A DNA stretch of 64,000 bases from assembly GCF_014648075.1 (NCBI RefSeq), contig NZ_BMQK01000001.1:930001-994000 (forward strand), given 5' to 3'. The translations under genes were made by a program, and so were the position numbers. Below, in pieces: positions 51,449-63,820 of this stretch. The notes beneath the pieces are model-generated. The model was given only the letters and a program-made list of their open reading frames with translations, ran no database searches and had not been told where the DNA came from. Origin of the DNA: Streptomyces ruber. GTDB lineage: Bacteria > Actinomycetota > Actinomycetes > Streptomycetales > Streptomycetaceae. Position 1 is the stretch's first letter. Each line of letters starts with the position of its first letter.

Positions 51449-52119
51449 CAGCCCCTGACGCGGGGCGGGGCAGTGGCATAGGCGGCATCGGGGAAGAGAC
51501 GACCACCTTCGGTTTCCCTCGCGACACCTTCCGCATCCTCAACGTCAGCACCGGCAACGTGTGCCGCTCGCCCATAACGGAACGGCTCACGCGCCACTTC
51601 GTGTCCGAGCGGCTCGGCATCCTGGGCGGCGGGCTGATCGTGGAGAGCGCCGGTACCTGGGGCCACGAGGGCGCACCGATGGAGGAGAACGCCGAGACGG
51701 TGCTCGCGGAGTTCGGCGCGGACTCCTCCGGGTTCACCGGCCGCGAGCTGCTGGACGAGCACGTCATCAAGGCCGACCTGGTGCTGACGGCCACCCGGGA
51801 CCACCGCGCCCAGGTCATCTCGATGGGGCACTCGGCGGGCCTGCGCACCTTCACCCTGAAGGAGTTCACCCGCCTGGTGAACGCCATCGACCCGGCGACC
51901 CTGCCGCCGCTGGAGGACGGTCTCGTCATGCGCGCGCGGGCGCTGGTGCGCGCCGCGGCGGCGCTGCGCGGCTGGCTGCTGGCGCCGACGGCCGACGCGG
52001 ACGAGGTGTACGACCCGTACGGGGCGCCGCTGCCGTTCTTCCGGTCGATCGGCGACGAGATACACCAGGCCCTCGATCCGGTCGTGACGGCGCTGACGGG
52101 CGTGCCGGCGCGGACCTGA
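51445..52119 (+). CDS. Low-molecular-weight PTP-like protein, active Cys replaced
   Basis: The 224-residue product (TTG start, GAGGTGG site) has the low-molecular-weight phosphotyrosine phosphatase fold. The P-loop reads VSTGNVCRSP at residues 34-43, where the family has V-C-x-G-N-x-C-R-S-P. The catalytic first Cys is Ser here, while the second Cys and Arg remain. The general-acid motif DPYG is kept (VYDPYGAPLPFF). It may be a phosphate-binding pseudo-enzyme or a weak enzyme. The N-terminal 30 residues are an extension. Overlap with tsaC shows coupling. Confidence 0.85.
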   Translation: MTAPDAGRGSGIGGIGEETTTFGFPRDTFRILNVSTGNVCRSPITERLTRHFVSERLGILGGGLIVESAGTWGHEGAPMEENAETVLAEFGADSSGFTGRELLDEHVIKADLVLTATRDHRAQVISMGHSAGLRTFTLKEFTRLVNAIDPATLPPLEDGLVMRARALVRAAAALRGWLLAPTADADEVYDPYGAPLPFFRSIGDEIHQALDPVVTALTGVPART

Positions 52120-52203
52120 CCACCGGGCGGACCTGACCACCGGGCGGGTCACGGGCCGCGGTCCTACATTGGTCTCAAGCCCAGCCGACGTCCGGAGCCC
52201 ACC

Positions 52204-53442
52204 ATGTCGGTCACCTCCACGCCTCCGACGGATCTCCTGTACCGCCAGGACCCCGAGCTCGCCGAGATCCTGCTCGGGGAGGCGACCCGGCAGTCGACGA
52301 CGCTCCAGCTCAGCGCCGCCGAGAACTTCACCTCCCGGGCGGTGCTCGCCGCCCTCGGGTCCCCGCTCGCCAACAAGTACGCAGAGGGCTACCCGGGTGC
52401 CCGGTTCCACGGCGGGTGCGAGATCGTCGACGTCGCCGAGCGCGTCGCCGTCCGGCGCGCCGAGCGGCTCTTCGGCGCCGAGCACGCGAATGTGCAGTCG
52501 CACTCGGGTTCGTCGGCGGTGCTCGCGGCGTACGCGGCCCTGCTGCGCCCGGGGGACACGGTCCTCGCCATGGGCCTGCCGTTCGGCGGGCACCTCACCC
52601 ACGGCTCGCCCGCCAACTTCTCCGGGCGCTGGTTCGACTTCGCCGGCTACGGGGTCGAGGCCGAGTCGGGGCTCATCGACTACGACCAGGTGCTCGCCCT
52701 GGCCCGCACCCGGCGCCCCAAGGCCATCGTGTGCGGCTCCATCTCGTACCCGCGCCACATCGACTACCCGCTCTTCCGGGCGGTCGCCGACGAGGTGGGG
52801 GCGTACCTCGTCGCCGACGCCGCGCACCCCATGGGGCTGGTCGCCGGGGGAGCGGCGCCCTCGCCGGTGCCGTACGCGGACGTCGTCTGCGCCACCACGC
52901 ACAAGGTGCTGCGCGGACCGCGCGGCGGCATGATCCTTTGCGGGCGCGATCTCGCGGAGCGCATCGACCGCGCGGTCTTCCCGTTCACACAGTCGGGTGC
53001 GCAGATGCACACCGTCGCCGCCAAGGCCGTCGCGTTCGGCGAGGCGGCGACAGCGGCGTACCAGGCGTACGCCCGTCAGGTGGTCGTCAACGCGAAGACG
53101 CTCGCCGCCGCCCTGGCCGCCGAGGGCCTGACCGTCGTCACCGGCGGCACCGACACCCATCTGCTCGTCGTGGACCCGGCGCCCTTCGGTGTGGACGGAC
53201 GGGTGGCGCGGGGCCGGCTGGCCGCGGCCGGGATGGTCCTCGACACCTGTGCGCTGCCCCACGACGACGCCCGCGGGCTGCGCCTGGGCACGGCGGCGCT
53301 GACCACCCAGGGCATGCGGGAGACGGAGATGCCGCGGATCGCGGCCCTGCTCGCGGCGGTGCTGCGGGAGGAGAGGATCATGGTGAGAGCGCGTGAAGAA
53401 GTGCGGGAGCTGGCCGGTGGATTCCCGCCGTATCCCGTCTGA
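52204..53442 (+). CDS. Serine hydroxymethyltransferase paralogue
   Basis: The 412-residue fold-type I PLP protein resembles GlyA: LSAAENFTSRAV, NKYAEGYPGARFHGGCE, VQSHSGSSAVLAAY, DAAHPMGLVAGG and the PLP Lys in CATTHKVLRGPRGG (about residue 234). Compared with the E. coli enzyme as I remember it, the RYYGGCE motif is RFHGGCE and HSGSQAN is HSGSSAV, so a Tyr and an Asn near the cofactor and substrate are changed. A related but altered reaction is possible. It is cotranscribed or nearly so with the phosphatase-like gene. Confidence 0.88.
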   Translation: MSVTSTPPTDLLYRQDPELAEILLGEATRQSTTLQLSAAENFTSRAVLAALGSPLANKYAEGYPGARFHGGCEIVDVAERVAVRRAERLFGAEHANVQSHSGSSAVLAAYAALLRPGDTVLAMGLPFGGHLTHGSPANFSGRWFDFAGYGVEAESGLIDYDQVLALARTRRPKAIVCGSISYPRHIDYPLFRAVADEVGAYLVADAAHPMGLVAGGAAPSPVPYADVVCATTHKVLRGPRGGMILCGRDLAERIDRAVFPFTQSGAQMHTVAAKAVAFGEAATAAYQAYARQVVVNAKTLAAALAAEGLTVVTGGTDTHLLVVDPAPFGVDGRVARGRLAAAGMVLDTCALPHDDARGLRLGTAALTTQGMRETEMPRIAALLAAVLREERIMVRAREEVRELAGGFPPYPV

Positions 53443-53571
53443 TGCCGGGTAGACGCACCACCGGACACAACTGCACGTGCAACCATCGTCACTACCCGGA
53501 AGTCCCCAACCGTATGCGCGGATCGCTAGGGTGTGGGGCTGTGATGGCCAGCGAGACCTGTGGGGAAGCCT

Positions 53572-54921
53572 GTGCGTGAATACCTGCTGACGCTCTGCAT
53601 CACGGCCGCGGTGACGTATCTGCTGACAGGGCCGGTACGGAAGTTCGCGATCGTGGCCGGAGCGATGCCGGAGATCCGCGCGCGCGATGTGCACCGGGAA
53701 CCCACGCCGCGGCTGGGCGGCATCGCGATGTTCTTCGGGCTGTGCGCGGGTCTGCTGGTCGCGGACCACCTGACCAACCTCAGCGAGGTGTTCGAGACCT
53801 CGAACGAGCCGCGCGCCCTGCTCTCCGGCGCCGCGCTGATCTGGCTGATCGGCGTCCTGGACGACAAGTTCGAGATCGACGCGCTGATCAAGCTGGGCGG
53901 CCAGATGATCGCCGCGGGCGTCATGGTCGTGCAGGGCCTGACGATCCTGTACCTGCCCATCCCGGGCGTGGGCAACGTCGCGCTGACCCAGTGGCAGGGC
54001 ACCCTGCTGACGGTCGCGCTCGTCGTCATCACCATCAACGCGGTCAACTTCGTGGACGGCCTCGACGGCCTCGCCGCCGGCATGGTGTGCATCGCGGCCA
54101 CCGCGTTCTTCATGTACGCGTACCGGCTGTGGTACGGCTACGGACTGGAGCCCGCCGCCCCGGCGACGATCTTCTCGGCCGTCCTCATCGGCATGTGCGT
54201 GGGCTTCCTGCCGCACAACATGCACCCCGCGCGGATCTTCATGGGCGACTCCGGCTCGATGCTCATCGGCCTGGTGCTGGCCGCGGGAGCCATCTCCATC
54301 ACCGGCCAGATCGACCCCGACTCGCTCAACCTGTACGCGGGATCGGAGAAGGAAGCCGTGCACCAGATGGTGCCCGTCTACATCCCGCTGCTGATGCCGC
54401 TGACGATCATCGCCATCCCGGCGGCCGACCTGGTGCTCGCGATCGTCCGGCGCACCTGGCGCGGACAGTCGCCGTTCGCGGCGGACCGCGGGCACCTGCA
54501 CCACCGGCTCCTGGAGATCGGCCACTCGCACAGCCGGGCCGTGCTGATCATGTACTTCTGGTCGGCGCTGATCGGCTTCGGCGCGCTGGCGTACTCGGTC
54601 AACGCGGCGTCCATGTGGATCGTGCTCGGCGTCGTCGCGCTCAGCGCGGTCGGTCTCGTCCTGCTCCTGCTGCCCCGCTTCACGCCGCGGGCCCCGCGCT
54701 GGGCCGAGCGGTTCGTGCCGCCGCGCTACCGCCGCCGGCGCCGTCCCCCGCAGGAGGACGCCGACCTGTCGATGCCGGCCGCGCACGGGACGGACGGGGA
54801 ACCCCGCGAACCGGAGACGCGCACTCCGGTCGCCGCCGGTGTCTCCCGCGTGAACGGTGCGACGGCTCTGGGGGCCCGCCCGCACGGACCGGACCGGCGC
54901 AGGGCGGGTACGTCGCGGTGA
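53572..54921 (+). CDS. Undecaprenyl-phosphate GlcNAc-1-phosphate transferase (MraY/WecA family)
   Basis: The 449-residue membrane enzyme has about 11 helices. It carries family motifs DVHREPTPRLGGIAMFFG, VNFVDGLDGLAAG (catalytic Asp region, near residue 160), MHPARIFMGDSGSMLIG and the His-rich loop DRGHLHHRLLEIGHSHSR. It starts wall-polymer synthesis (teichoic acid or similar) by loading a sugar phosphate onto the lipid carrier. GTG 53572 was chosen because GGGGA precedes it; GTG 53560 is also in frame. The C-terminal 70 residues are basic and disordered. Confidence 0.92.
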   Translation: MREYLLTLCITAAVTYLLTGPVRKFAIVAGAMPEIRARDVHREPTPRLGGIAMFFGLCAGLLVADHLTNLSEVFETSNEPRALLSGAALIWLIGVLDDKFEIDALIKLGGQMIAAGVMVVQGLTILYLPIPGVGNVALTQWQGTLLTVALVVITINAVNFVDGLDGLAAGMVCIAATAFFMYAYRLWYGYGLEPAAPATIFSAVLIGMCVGFLPHNMHPARIFMGDSGSMLIGLVLAAGAISITGQIDPDSLNLYAGSEKEAVHQMVPVYIPLLMPLTIIAIPAADLVLAIVRRTWRGQSPFAADRGHLHHRLLEIGHSHSRAVLIMYFWSALIGFGALAYSVNAASMWIVLGVVALSAVGLVLLLLPRFTPRAPRWAERFVPPRYRRRRRPPQEDADLSMPAAHGTDGEPREPETRTPVAAGVSRVNGATALGARPHGPDRRRAGTSR

Positions 54922-54987
54922 CCCTCCGGCACCGTCCGTACCCGGCCGTCCGGACCCGCTTCCGCTTCCTGAAGTACCGAACGCTTA

Positions 54988-55003
54988 TGTGATATGCGCC
55001 ACA
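54988..55003. promoter_or_regulatory. Crp-like dyad 1 upstream of atpI
   Basis: TGTG-ATATGCGC-CACA matches the Streptomyces Crp pattern GTG-N6-GN-CAC and has perfect four-base arms. Binding is inferred. Confidence 0.45.
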
Positions 55004-55100
55004 GAGGCCGTATCGGACGCGTCAAAGCGCTTGCAGGCGTCGACTACGGGCGGGTGTGTCGAATACGCCCTCTTTATGCGGCCGAAACAGCGCCACAATG

Positions 55101-55120
55101 CTTGTGATACCGTGCACAAG
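55101..55120. promoter_or_regulatory. Crp-like dyad 2 upstream of atpI
   Basis: CTTGTG-ATACCGTG-CACAAG has perfect six-base arms with the same eight-base spacing as dyad 1. It lacks the preferred G in the second half of the spacer. Binding is inferred. Confidence 0.45.
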
Positions 55121-55242
55121 CGTCGAACGACAACTTCGAATGAGCGCTGCCTGCGGTGGCGCACCGAGTCGTACGGCGACCGAATCCGCGCCCGAGGGCG
55201 CCCCCACACCTCATCGCAGTCACGAAAGTCCTGGGAGACGTC

Positions 55243-55719
55243 ATGCCTCCAGCCACGCAGCGCGGCGTGCCCGGCCGACCGGTGACCGTGAGCGAGGCCA
55301 TGCTCAAGGTGCTCCGGCTCGGGCTGACCGGTGCCGTCGCCGCCGCCGTGGTGGCCGTCGGCATCGGCTACCTCGTGGACGGTGGCGCCGGTGCCGTGGG
55401 CGGTCTGCTCGGTATCGCGGTCCCGGTCGGGTTCCTCGCCGTCACGGCGGTGGTCGGTCTGGTGACCGCCCGGCTCGCCCCGCACCAGCTCGCGGCGGCG
55501 GTCATGGGCTCCTGGCTGATCAAGATCATCCTGCTGATGGTCGTGCTGTGGCTGCTGCAGGGCCGCGACTTCTTCTCCACCTGGATGTTCTTCGGTGCCT
55601 TCCTGGTGGGCACGTTCGGTTTCCTCGCGCTCGAGGCCGTGATCCTTTACCGCGCCCGCCTGGCTTATGTCAACGTCGACTCCGGTCACGGAGAAGACGG
55701 CGAGGGAGGGGGGCGGTGA
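55243..55719 (+). CDS. atpI: ATP synthase protein I (AtpI)
   Basis: The 158-residue membrane protein has four hydrophobic segments (LTGAVAAAVVAVGIGYLV, LLGIAVPVGFLAVTAVVGLV, SWLIKIILLMVVLWLL, MFFGAFLVGTFGFLALEAVI). As the first gene of the atp operon it assists c-ring assembly. The ATG at 55243 has GGGAG upstream. The sequence differs from the AtpI I remember for S. coelicolor, and this is discussed under findings. Confidence 0.88.
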   Translation: MPPATQRGVPGRPVTVSEAMLKVLRLGLTGAVAAAVVAVGIGYLVDGGAGAVGGLLGIAVPVGFLAVTAVVGLVTARLAPHQLAAAVMGSWLIKIILLMVVLWLLQGRDFFSTWMFFGAFLVGTFGFLALEAVILYRARLAYVNVDSGHGEDGEGGGR

Positions 55720-55971
55720 CGGAAAAAGTAAAGGGTTGGTATGTTTGGAGAGCGGAAAGTAGTTGGTGGGCAGGCCCCGAGGGCAGCTCGCAGGGACTGA
55801 CCGCTTTCGATCGGCCCGGCTCGGGCGTCTCCGGTGTGGATCCCACGGGATCAGGTGTGCTGAAGTGCATGCGGTCCCTCCCCATCGGACCGCCCGACGG
55901 ATACGCCATCGCGCAACCGACCCTGTATGTCTTGTCCGGCTGCAGCTGAAGCTACCTTCGGCCCTTCAAAC
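55720..55971. other. Long atpI-atpB spacer
   Basis: A 252-base gap inside an otherwise tight operon. The first 45 bases are AT-richer than usual (GAAAAAGTAAAGGGTTGG). No gene or clear hairpin is present. Confidence 0.6.
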
Positions 55972-56793
55972 ATGGAGCACCCGCTGAACGCGCATGCGCT
56001 GACCCCAACGCCGCTCGCGGCGGGCGACGGCTTCCACACGCCGTCGATCGCCGAGTTCTTCCCCGACGCGGTCCTGTTCGAGGGAACGATCTTCGAGCTC
56101 ACCCGTATCCGTATGGCCTTGATCCTGATCACCCTGGTGATCGCGGCGCTCTTCGTCATCGGCATGCGCAAGCCGAAGCTCGTGCCCCGCGGCGGACAGA
56201 ACGTCGCGGAAGTGGCCATCGACTTCGTCCGCAACCAGATCGCCTTCGAGACCCTCGGCAAGAAGGAGGGCAACCGGTACCTGCCGTACCTGGTTACCCT
56301 CTTCTTCTTCGTCTTCGGCGCCAACATCCTCGCGATCACCCCCGGGGTGAACATCGCGGCGACCTCCACGATCGGGCTGCCGTTCCTGCTCGCCATCATC
56401 ACCTGGGCGATCTACCACGTGCAGGGCGTCCGCGAGCACGGCTTCGTCGGCTACGTCAAGGTGCAGACGGTCGTCCCCGGTGTGCCCAAGGCACTGGCAC
56501 CCGTCGTGATCCTCCTGGAGGCCCTCCAGGCGCTGGTCATCCGGCCGTTCTCGCTGATGCTGCGGCTGATGGCCAACATGATGGCCGGCCACATCCTTCT
56601 CGTCCTGTTCTTCAGCGGGGCCTCGTACCTGCTGCTGGAGGGCGGCGGTCTGCTGCCCGTCGCCGGTGTCGGCTCGGCCGTGATGGGCCTCGCCTTCACG
56701 GGATTCGAGCTCTTCGTCGCAGCGCTGCAGGCCTACATCTTCACGCTGCTCACCGCGATGTACATCAACATGGCGATCAGCCACGAACACTGA
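55972..56793 (+). CDS. atpB: ATP synthase F0 subunit a
   Basis: The 273-residue subunit a of F0 forms the proton half-channels. Helices are clear, and the essential Arg lies in SLMLRLMANMMAGHILL, with GFELFVAALQAYIFTLLTAMY at the C terminus. The KKEGNRYLPYLVTLFFFV region is typical. The ATG at 55972 was chosen; an ATG at 55927 is also in frame and neither has a good ribosome site. The protein is not of the remembered S. coelicolor type, although clearly an a subunit. Confidence 0.93.
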   Translation: MEHPLNAHALTPTPLAAGDGFHTPSIAEFFPDAVLFEGTIFELTRIRMALILITLVIAALFVIGMRKPKLVPRGGQNVAEVAIDFVRNQIAFETLGKKEGNRYLPYLVTLFFFVFGANILAITPGVNIAATSTIGLPFLLAIITWAIYHVQGVREHGFVGYVKVQTVVPGVPKALAPVVILLEALQALVIRPFSLMLRLMANMMAGHILLVLFFSGASYLLLEGGGLLPVAGVGSAVMGLAFTGFELFVAALQAYIFTLLTAMYINMAISHEH

Positions 56794-57649
<856 letters not shown>

Positions 57650-57653
<4 letters not shown>

Positions 57654-58465
57654 ACGGAGCGAGCCGCGAGGCACTGGCTGCCGCACGAGGGCGACTCGAC
57701 GCGCTGACCGACAGCACCTCGGTCGACGCGGCCGCGCTCGCCGACGAGCTGGCCGCCGTCACCGCGCTGCTCGACCGCGAGGTCAGTCTGCGTCGGGTCC
57801 TCACCGACCCGGCGCAGTCCGGCGAGGCCAAGGCCGAGCTGGCCCAGCGCCTCTTCGCCGGTCAGGTCGGCGGCCCCGCCCTCGACCTGCTGACCGGCAG
57901 TGTGCGCTCCCGCTGGTCGCAGCCCCGCGACCTGGTGGACGCCATGGAGGAGCTGGCCGCCACGGCCGACCTCACGGCGGCACAGCGGACGGGCAGGCTG
58001 GAGAGCGTGGAGGACGAGCTGTTCCGGTTCGGCCGGATCGTCTCCTCCAACACGGAGCTGCGCTCCGCGCTGACCGACCGGTCCGCGAGCACCGCCGCCA
58101 AGGTCGAGCTGCTGCACCGCCTCCTCGGCGGCCGTGCCGCCGTCACGACCGAGCGTCTGGTGACGCGCCTGGTCACCGCGCCCCGGGGACGTAGCCTGGA
58201 AGCGGGACTCGAGTCCCTCTCCAAGCTCGCCGCCGAGCGCCGCGACCGCGTGGTCGCCGTCGTCACGTCGGCGGTCCCGCTGAGCGACGTACAGCGCCGG
58301 CGTCTCGGCGCCGCCCTGGCCAAGCTCTACGGGCGCGAGATGCACCTCAACCTCGACGTGGACCCCGAGGTCGTCGGCGGTGTCTGGGTGCAGGTCGGCG
58401 ACGAGGTCATCAACGGCTCCCTCGCGGACCGCCTCGAGGACGCCGCCCGCCGCCTGGCGAGCTAG
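57650..58465 (+). CDS. atpH: ATP synthase F1 subunit delta
   Basis: The 271-residue subunit delta of the peripheral stalk (OSCP) links F1 to b. It begins MNGASREALAAARGRLDALT and has the conserved end DPEVVGGVWVQVGDEVINGS. It is longer than E. coli delta, as usual in actinobacteria. It overlaps atpF by four bases. Confidence 0.95.
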
Positions 58466-58527
58466 CAGCAAACTTCATACGTACGTACTGCGGCCCTGGT
58501 TGGGCCGTGCAGAGGATTCACCCCATC

Positions 58528-58550
58528 AGGGGGGAGTCCCCTTCCCCCCT
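58528..58550 (+). other. Small hairpin between atpH and atpA
   Basis: AGGGGGGA pairs with TCCCCCCT around a seven-base loop, 42 bases before the atpA start. It could slow RNA decay or tune the subunit ratio; no T run follows. Confidence 0.65.
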
Positions 58551-58591
58551 AAGTGAAACTTCGGGCCCAACAAGGAGAGCAGGGAACCCAG

Positions 58592-60184
58592 ATGGCGGAG
58601 CTCACGATCCGGCCGGAGGAGATCCGGGACGCACTGGAGAACTTCGTCCAGTCGTACAAGCCGGACGCGGCCTCGCGCGAGGAGGTCGGTACGGTCACCA
58701 CGGCCGGCGACGGCGTCGCGAGGGTCGAGGGTCTCCCCTCGGCCATGGCCAACGAACTGCTGAAGTTCGAGGACGGCACCCTCGGCCTGGCGCTGAACCT
58801 GGAGGAGCGCGAGATCGGCGCCATCGTCCTCGGTGAGTTCAGCGGCATCGAGGAGGGCCAGCCGGTCACCCGCACCGGCGAGGTCCTGTCGGTCGCCGTC
58901 GGCGACGGCTACCTCGGCCGTGTCGTCGACCCGCTCGGCAACCCGATCGACGGCCTCGGCGAGATCGACACCGTCGGCCGCCGCGCCCTCGAGCTGCAGG
59001 CCCCCACGGTCATGCAGCGCAAGTCGGTGCACGAGCCGATGGAGACCGGTTACAAGGCCGTCGACGCGATGACCCCGATCGGCCGCGGCCAGCGCCAGCT
59101 GATCATCGGTGACCGCCAGACCGGCAAGACCGCCCTGGCCGTCGACACGATCATCAACCAGCGCGACAACTGGCGCTCGGGCGACGTGAACAAGCAGGTC
59201 CGCTGCATCTACGTCGCCATCGGCCAGAAGGGCTCCACCATCGCGTCGGTCCGCCGCGCGCTGGAGGAGAACGGCGCGCTGGAGTACACGACCATCGTCG
59301 CCGCCCCGGCGTCGGACCCGGCCGGCTTCAAGTACCTCGCGCCGTACACCGGTTCCGCCATCGGCCAGCACTGGATGTACGAGGGCAAGCACGTCCTCAT
59401 CATCTTCGACGACCTCTCGAAGCAGGCCGACGCCTACCGCGCCGTGTCCCTGCTGCTGCGCCGCCCGCCGGGCCGCGAGGCCTACCCGGGTGACGTCTTC
59501 TACCTGCACTCCCGTCTGCTGGAGCGCTGCGCGAAGCTCTCCGACGAGATGGGCAAGGGCTCGATGACCGGTCTGCCGATCGTCGAGACGAAGGCCAACG
59601 ACGTCTCGGCGTTCATCCCGACCAACGTCATCTCCATCACCGACGGCCAGTGCTTCCTGGAGTCGGACCTGTTCAACGCCGGTCAGCGCCCCGCGCTGAA
59701 CGTCGGTATCTCCGTCTCCCGAGTCGGTGGTTCCGCGCAGCACAAGGCGATGAAGCAGGTCTCCGGCCGCCTCCGCGTGGACCTCGCCCAGTACCGCGAG
59801 CTGGAGGCGTTCGCCGCCTTCGGTTCCGACCTGGACGCCGCGTCGAAGTCGCAGCTGGAGCGCGGTCAGCGCATGGTCGAGCTGCTGAAGCAGAACCAGT
59901 ACGAGCCGATGGCCACCGAGGACCAGGTCGTCTCCGTCTGGGCCGGCACCACCGGCAAGATGGACGACGTGCCGGTCGCCGACATCCGCCGCTTCGAGAA
60001 GGAGCTGCTGGAGTACCTGCACCGCAAGGAGCAGGGCCTCCTCACCTCCATCCGGGAGGGCGGCAAGATGTCGGACGACACCCTGCAGGCCGTCGCCGAC
60101 GCGATCGCGGAGTTCAAGAAGCAGTTCGAGACCTCCGACGGCAAGCTGCTCGGCGAGGACGCCCCGGCCGCCGCCGCCAAGTGA
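58592..60184 (+). CDS. atpA: ATP synthase F1 subunit alpha
   Basis: The 530-residue subunit carries the regulatory nucleotide site. Walker A is [12 protein letters not shown] (about residue 172), and the signature [20 protein letters not shown] is complete, as are [20 protein letters not shown] and [12 protein letters not shown]. The ATG is 126 bases after atpH with a hairpin between. Confidence 0.98.
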   Translation: MAELTIRPEEIRDALENFVQSYKPDAASREEVGTVTTAGDGVARVEGLPSAMANELLKFEDGTLGLALNLEEREIGAIVLGEFSGIEEGQPVTRTGEVLSVAVGDGYLGRVVDPLGNPIDGLGEIDTVGRRALELQAPTVMQRKSVHEPMETGYKAVDAMTPIGRGQRQLIIGDRQTGKTALAVDTIINQRDNWRSGDVNKQVRCIYVAIGQKGSTIASVRRALEENGALEYTTIVAAPASDPAGFKYLAPYTGSAIGQHWMYEGKHVLIIFDDLSKQADAYRAVSLLLRRPPGREAYPGDVFYLHSRLLERCAKLSDEMGKGSMTGLPIVETKANDVSAFIPTNVISITDGQCFLESDLFNAGQRPALNVGISVSRVGGSAQHKAMKQVSGRLRVDLAQYRELEAFAAFGSDLDAASKSQLERGQRMVELLKQNQYEPMATEDQVVSVWAGTTGKMDDVPVADIRRFEKELLEYLHRKEQGLLTSIREGGKMSDDTLQAVADAIAEFKKQFETSDGKLLGEDAPAAAAK

Positions 60185-60205
60185 CGTAAGGAAGGGACCT
60201 GACTC

Positions 60206-62559
<2,354 letters not shown>

Positions 62560-62792
62560 CGCCGGCGCCGCCGAGCGGCACCGCCTGATGTGTGTGAGGG
62601 GGACGGACCGTACCTCATGGGGTGCGTCCCGTCCCCTTCGGCACATCCGCCGGTGCATTTTCCGGGGGCATTCCCCGATTTCCCCGGTCGGACGAGACCG
62701 GGGCGGGCCCGGGCACGTGTGTGCGCGGGGCCCTATTAGACTTGTGACCCAACACCCGGCGGAACCGCCGGGTGGTGACCCGAGGAGCCACC

Positions 62793-63167
62793 TTGGCCGC
62801 TGAGCTGCACGTCGCGCTGGTCGCGGCCGACCGAGAGGTCTGGTCCGGCAAGGCCACCCTGGTCGTCGCGCGTACCACGACCGGCGACATCGGCGTCATG
62901 CCCGGGCACCAGCCGCTGCTCGTCGTGCTGGAGTCGGGCCCGGTGACCATCCGTACGAGCGAGGGAGGGACGGTCGTCGCCGCGGTGCACGGCGGTTTCA
63001 TCTCCTTCGCGGACAACAAGCTGTCGCTGCTGGCCGAGATCGCCGAGCTGTCGGACGAGATCGACGTCCAGCGCGCGGAGCGGGAACTGGAGCGCGCGAA
63101 GGCGGAGGGCGATGCCACCGCCGCGCGGCGCGCGGACGTCCGGCTGCGTGCGGTGGCGGCGCGCTGA
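62793..63167 (+). CDS. atpC: ATP synthase F1 subunit epsilon
   Basis: The 124-residue subunit has the beta-sandwich (LAAELHVALVAADREVWSGK, GDIGVMPGHQPLLVVLESGP) and C-terminal helices (EIDVQRAERELERAKAEGDA). The TTG at 62793 has GAGGAG five bases upstream. The 233-base gap after atpD contains a GGGGACGG/CCGTCCCC hairpin (about 62599-62636), so expression may be partly separate. Confidence 0.95.
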   Translation: MAAELHVALVAADREVWSGKATLVVARTTTGDIGVMPGHQPLLVVLESGPVTIRTSEGGTVVAAVHGGFISFADNKLSLLAEIAELSDEIDVQRAERELERAKAEGDATAARRADVRLRAVAAR

Positions 63168-63225
63168 CGTGGGGGCGCCTCCCGGAACCCCGTGGTTCCC
63201 GGGAGAGCGCCGTGTGATGCTGTGA

Positions 63226-63273
63226 CTCAGCCGCGGCGGGGACCGGAGCGATCCGGACCCCGCCGCGGCTGAG
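63226..63273. terminator. Terminator of the atp operon
   Basis: A 22-bp stem with one mismatch (CTCAGCCGCGGCGGGG and its complement) closes a GCGA loop. A smaller TCCCGGAACC/GGTTCCCGGGA hairpin precedes it at about 63179. Confidence 0.85.
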
Positions 63274-63329
63274 GCAGATGTGGGTGTTTTTGTCGTTCCG
63301 TTACCTAGGAGACGAGGAGGTCGAAGTCG

Positions 63330-63785
63330 ATGGTCCTCGCTCTGGCTGTGTGCGTGCTGCTCATCGTGCTCGTGGTGGTGGGACTCTTCGTCTTCGGTCT
63401 GCGACGCCGGCTGATCCAGCGCTCCGGCGGCACCTTCGACTGCAGTCTGCGCTGGGGCGCCCCGGAGAAGCCCGAAAAGGGCGAGGAGAACGGCAAGGGC
63501 TGGAGCTACGGCATCGCCCGTTACAACGGCGACCGCATCGAGTGGTTCCGGGTCTTCAGCTACGCCCCCCGCCCGCGCCGCGTCCTGGAACGCTCGGCGA
63601 TCGAGGTGGCCGGGCGCCGCACGCCCGAGGGCGAGGAAGAGCTGGCGCTGCTCTCCGACGCCGTGATCCTCGCCTGTGTCCACCGGGGCACCCGGCTGGA
63701 GCTGGCGATGAGCGAGGACGCGCTGACCGGGTTCCTCGCCTGGTTGGAGGCGGCGCCTCCCGGTCAGCGTGTCAACGTGGCGTAG
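63330..63785 (+). CDS. DUF2550 membrane-anchored protein
   Basis: The 151-residue product has an N-terminal membrane helix (LALAVCVLLIVLVVVGLFVF) and a small cytoplasmic or extracytoplasmic domain with RSGGTFDCSLRW and KGWSYGIARYNGDRIEWFRV. This is the DUF2550 family that follows atpC in many actinobacteria. Its function is unknown. Confidence 0.88.
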   Translation: MVLALAVCVLLIVLVVVGLFVFGLRRRLIQRSGGTFDCSLRWGAPEKPEKGEENGKGWSYGIARYNGDRIEWFRVFSYAPRPRRVLERSAIEVAGRRTPEGEEELALLSDAVILACVHRGTRLELAMSEDALTGFLAWLEAAPPGQRVNVA

Positions 63786-63820
63786 CGACGCCGGTTACTT
63801 CGTTCGGCTGATCGTGCCGG

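Larger units (their letters stand above)
54922..55242. other. Control region of the atp operon
   Basis: The region has no supported gene and holds the probable operon promoter. Two dyads (see separate entries) lie within it. A TTGCAG at 55030-55035 and GATACC at 55106 are weak promoter-like hexamers without a good partner. Confidence 0.5.

Noticed and set aside
55720..55971. Possible small gene in the atpI-atpB gap
   Set aside because: Open frames here lack ribosome sites, codon bias and any recognisable motif.
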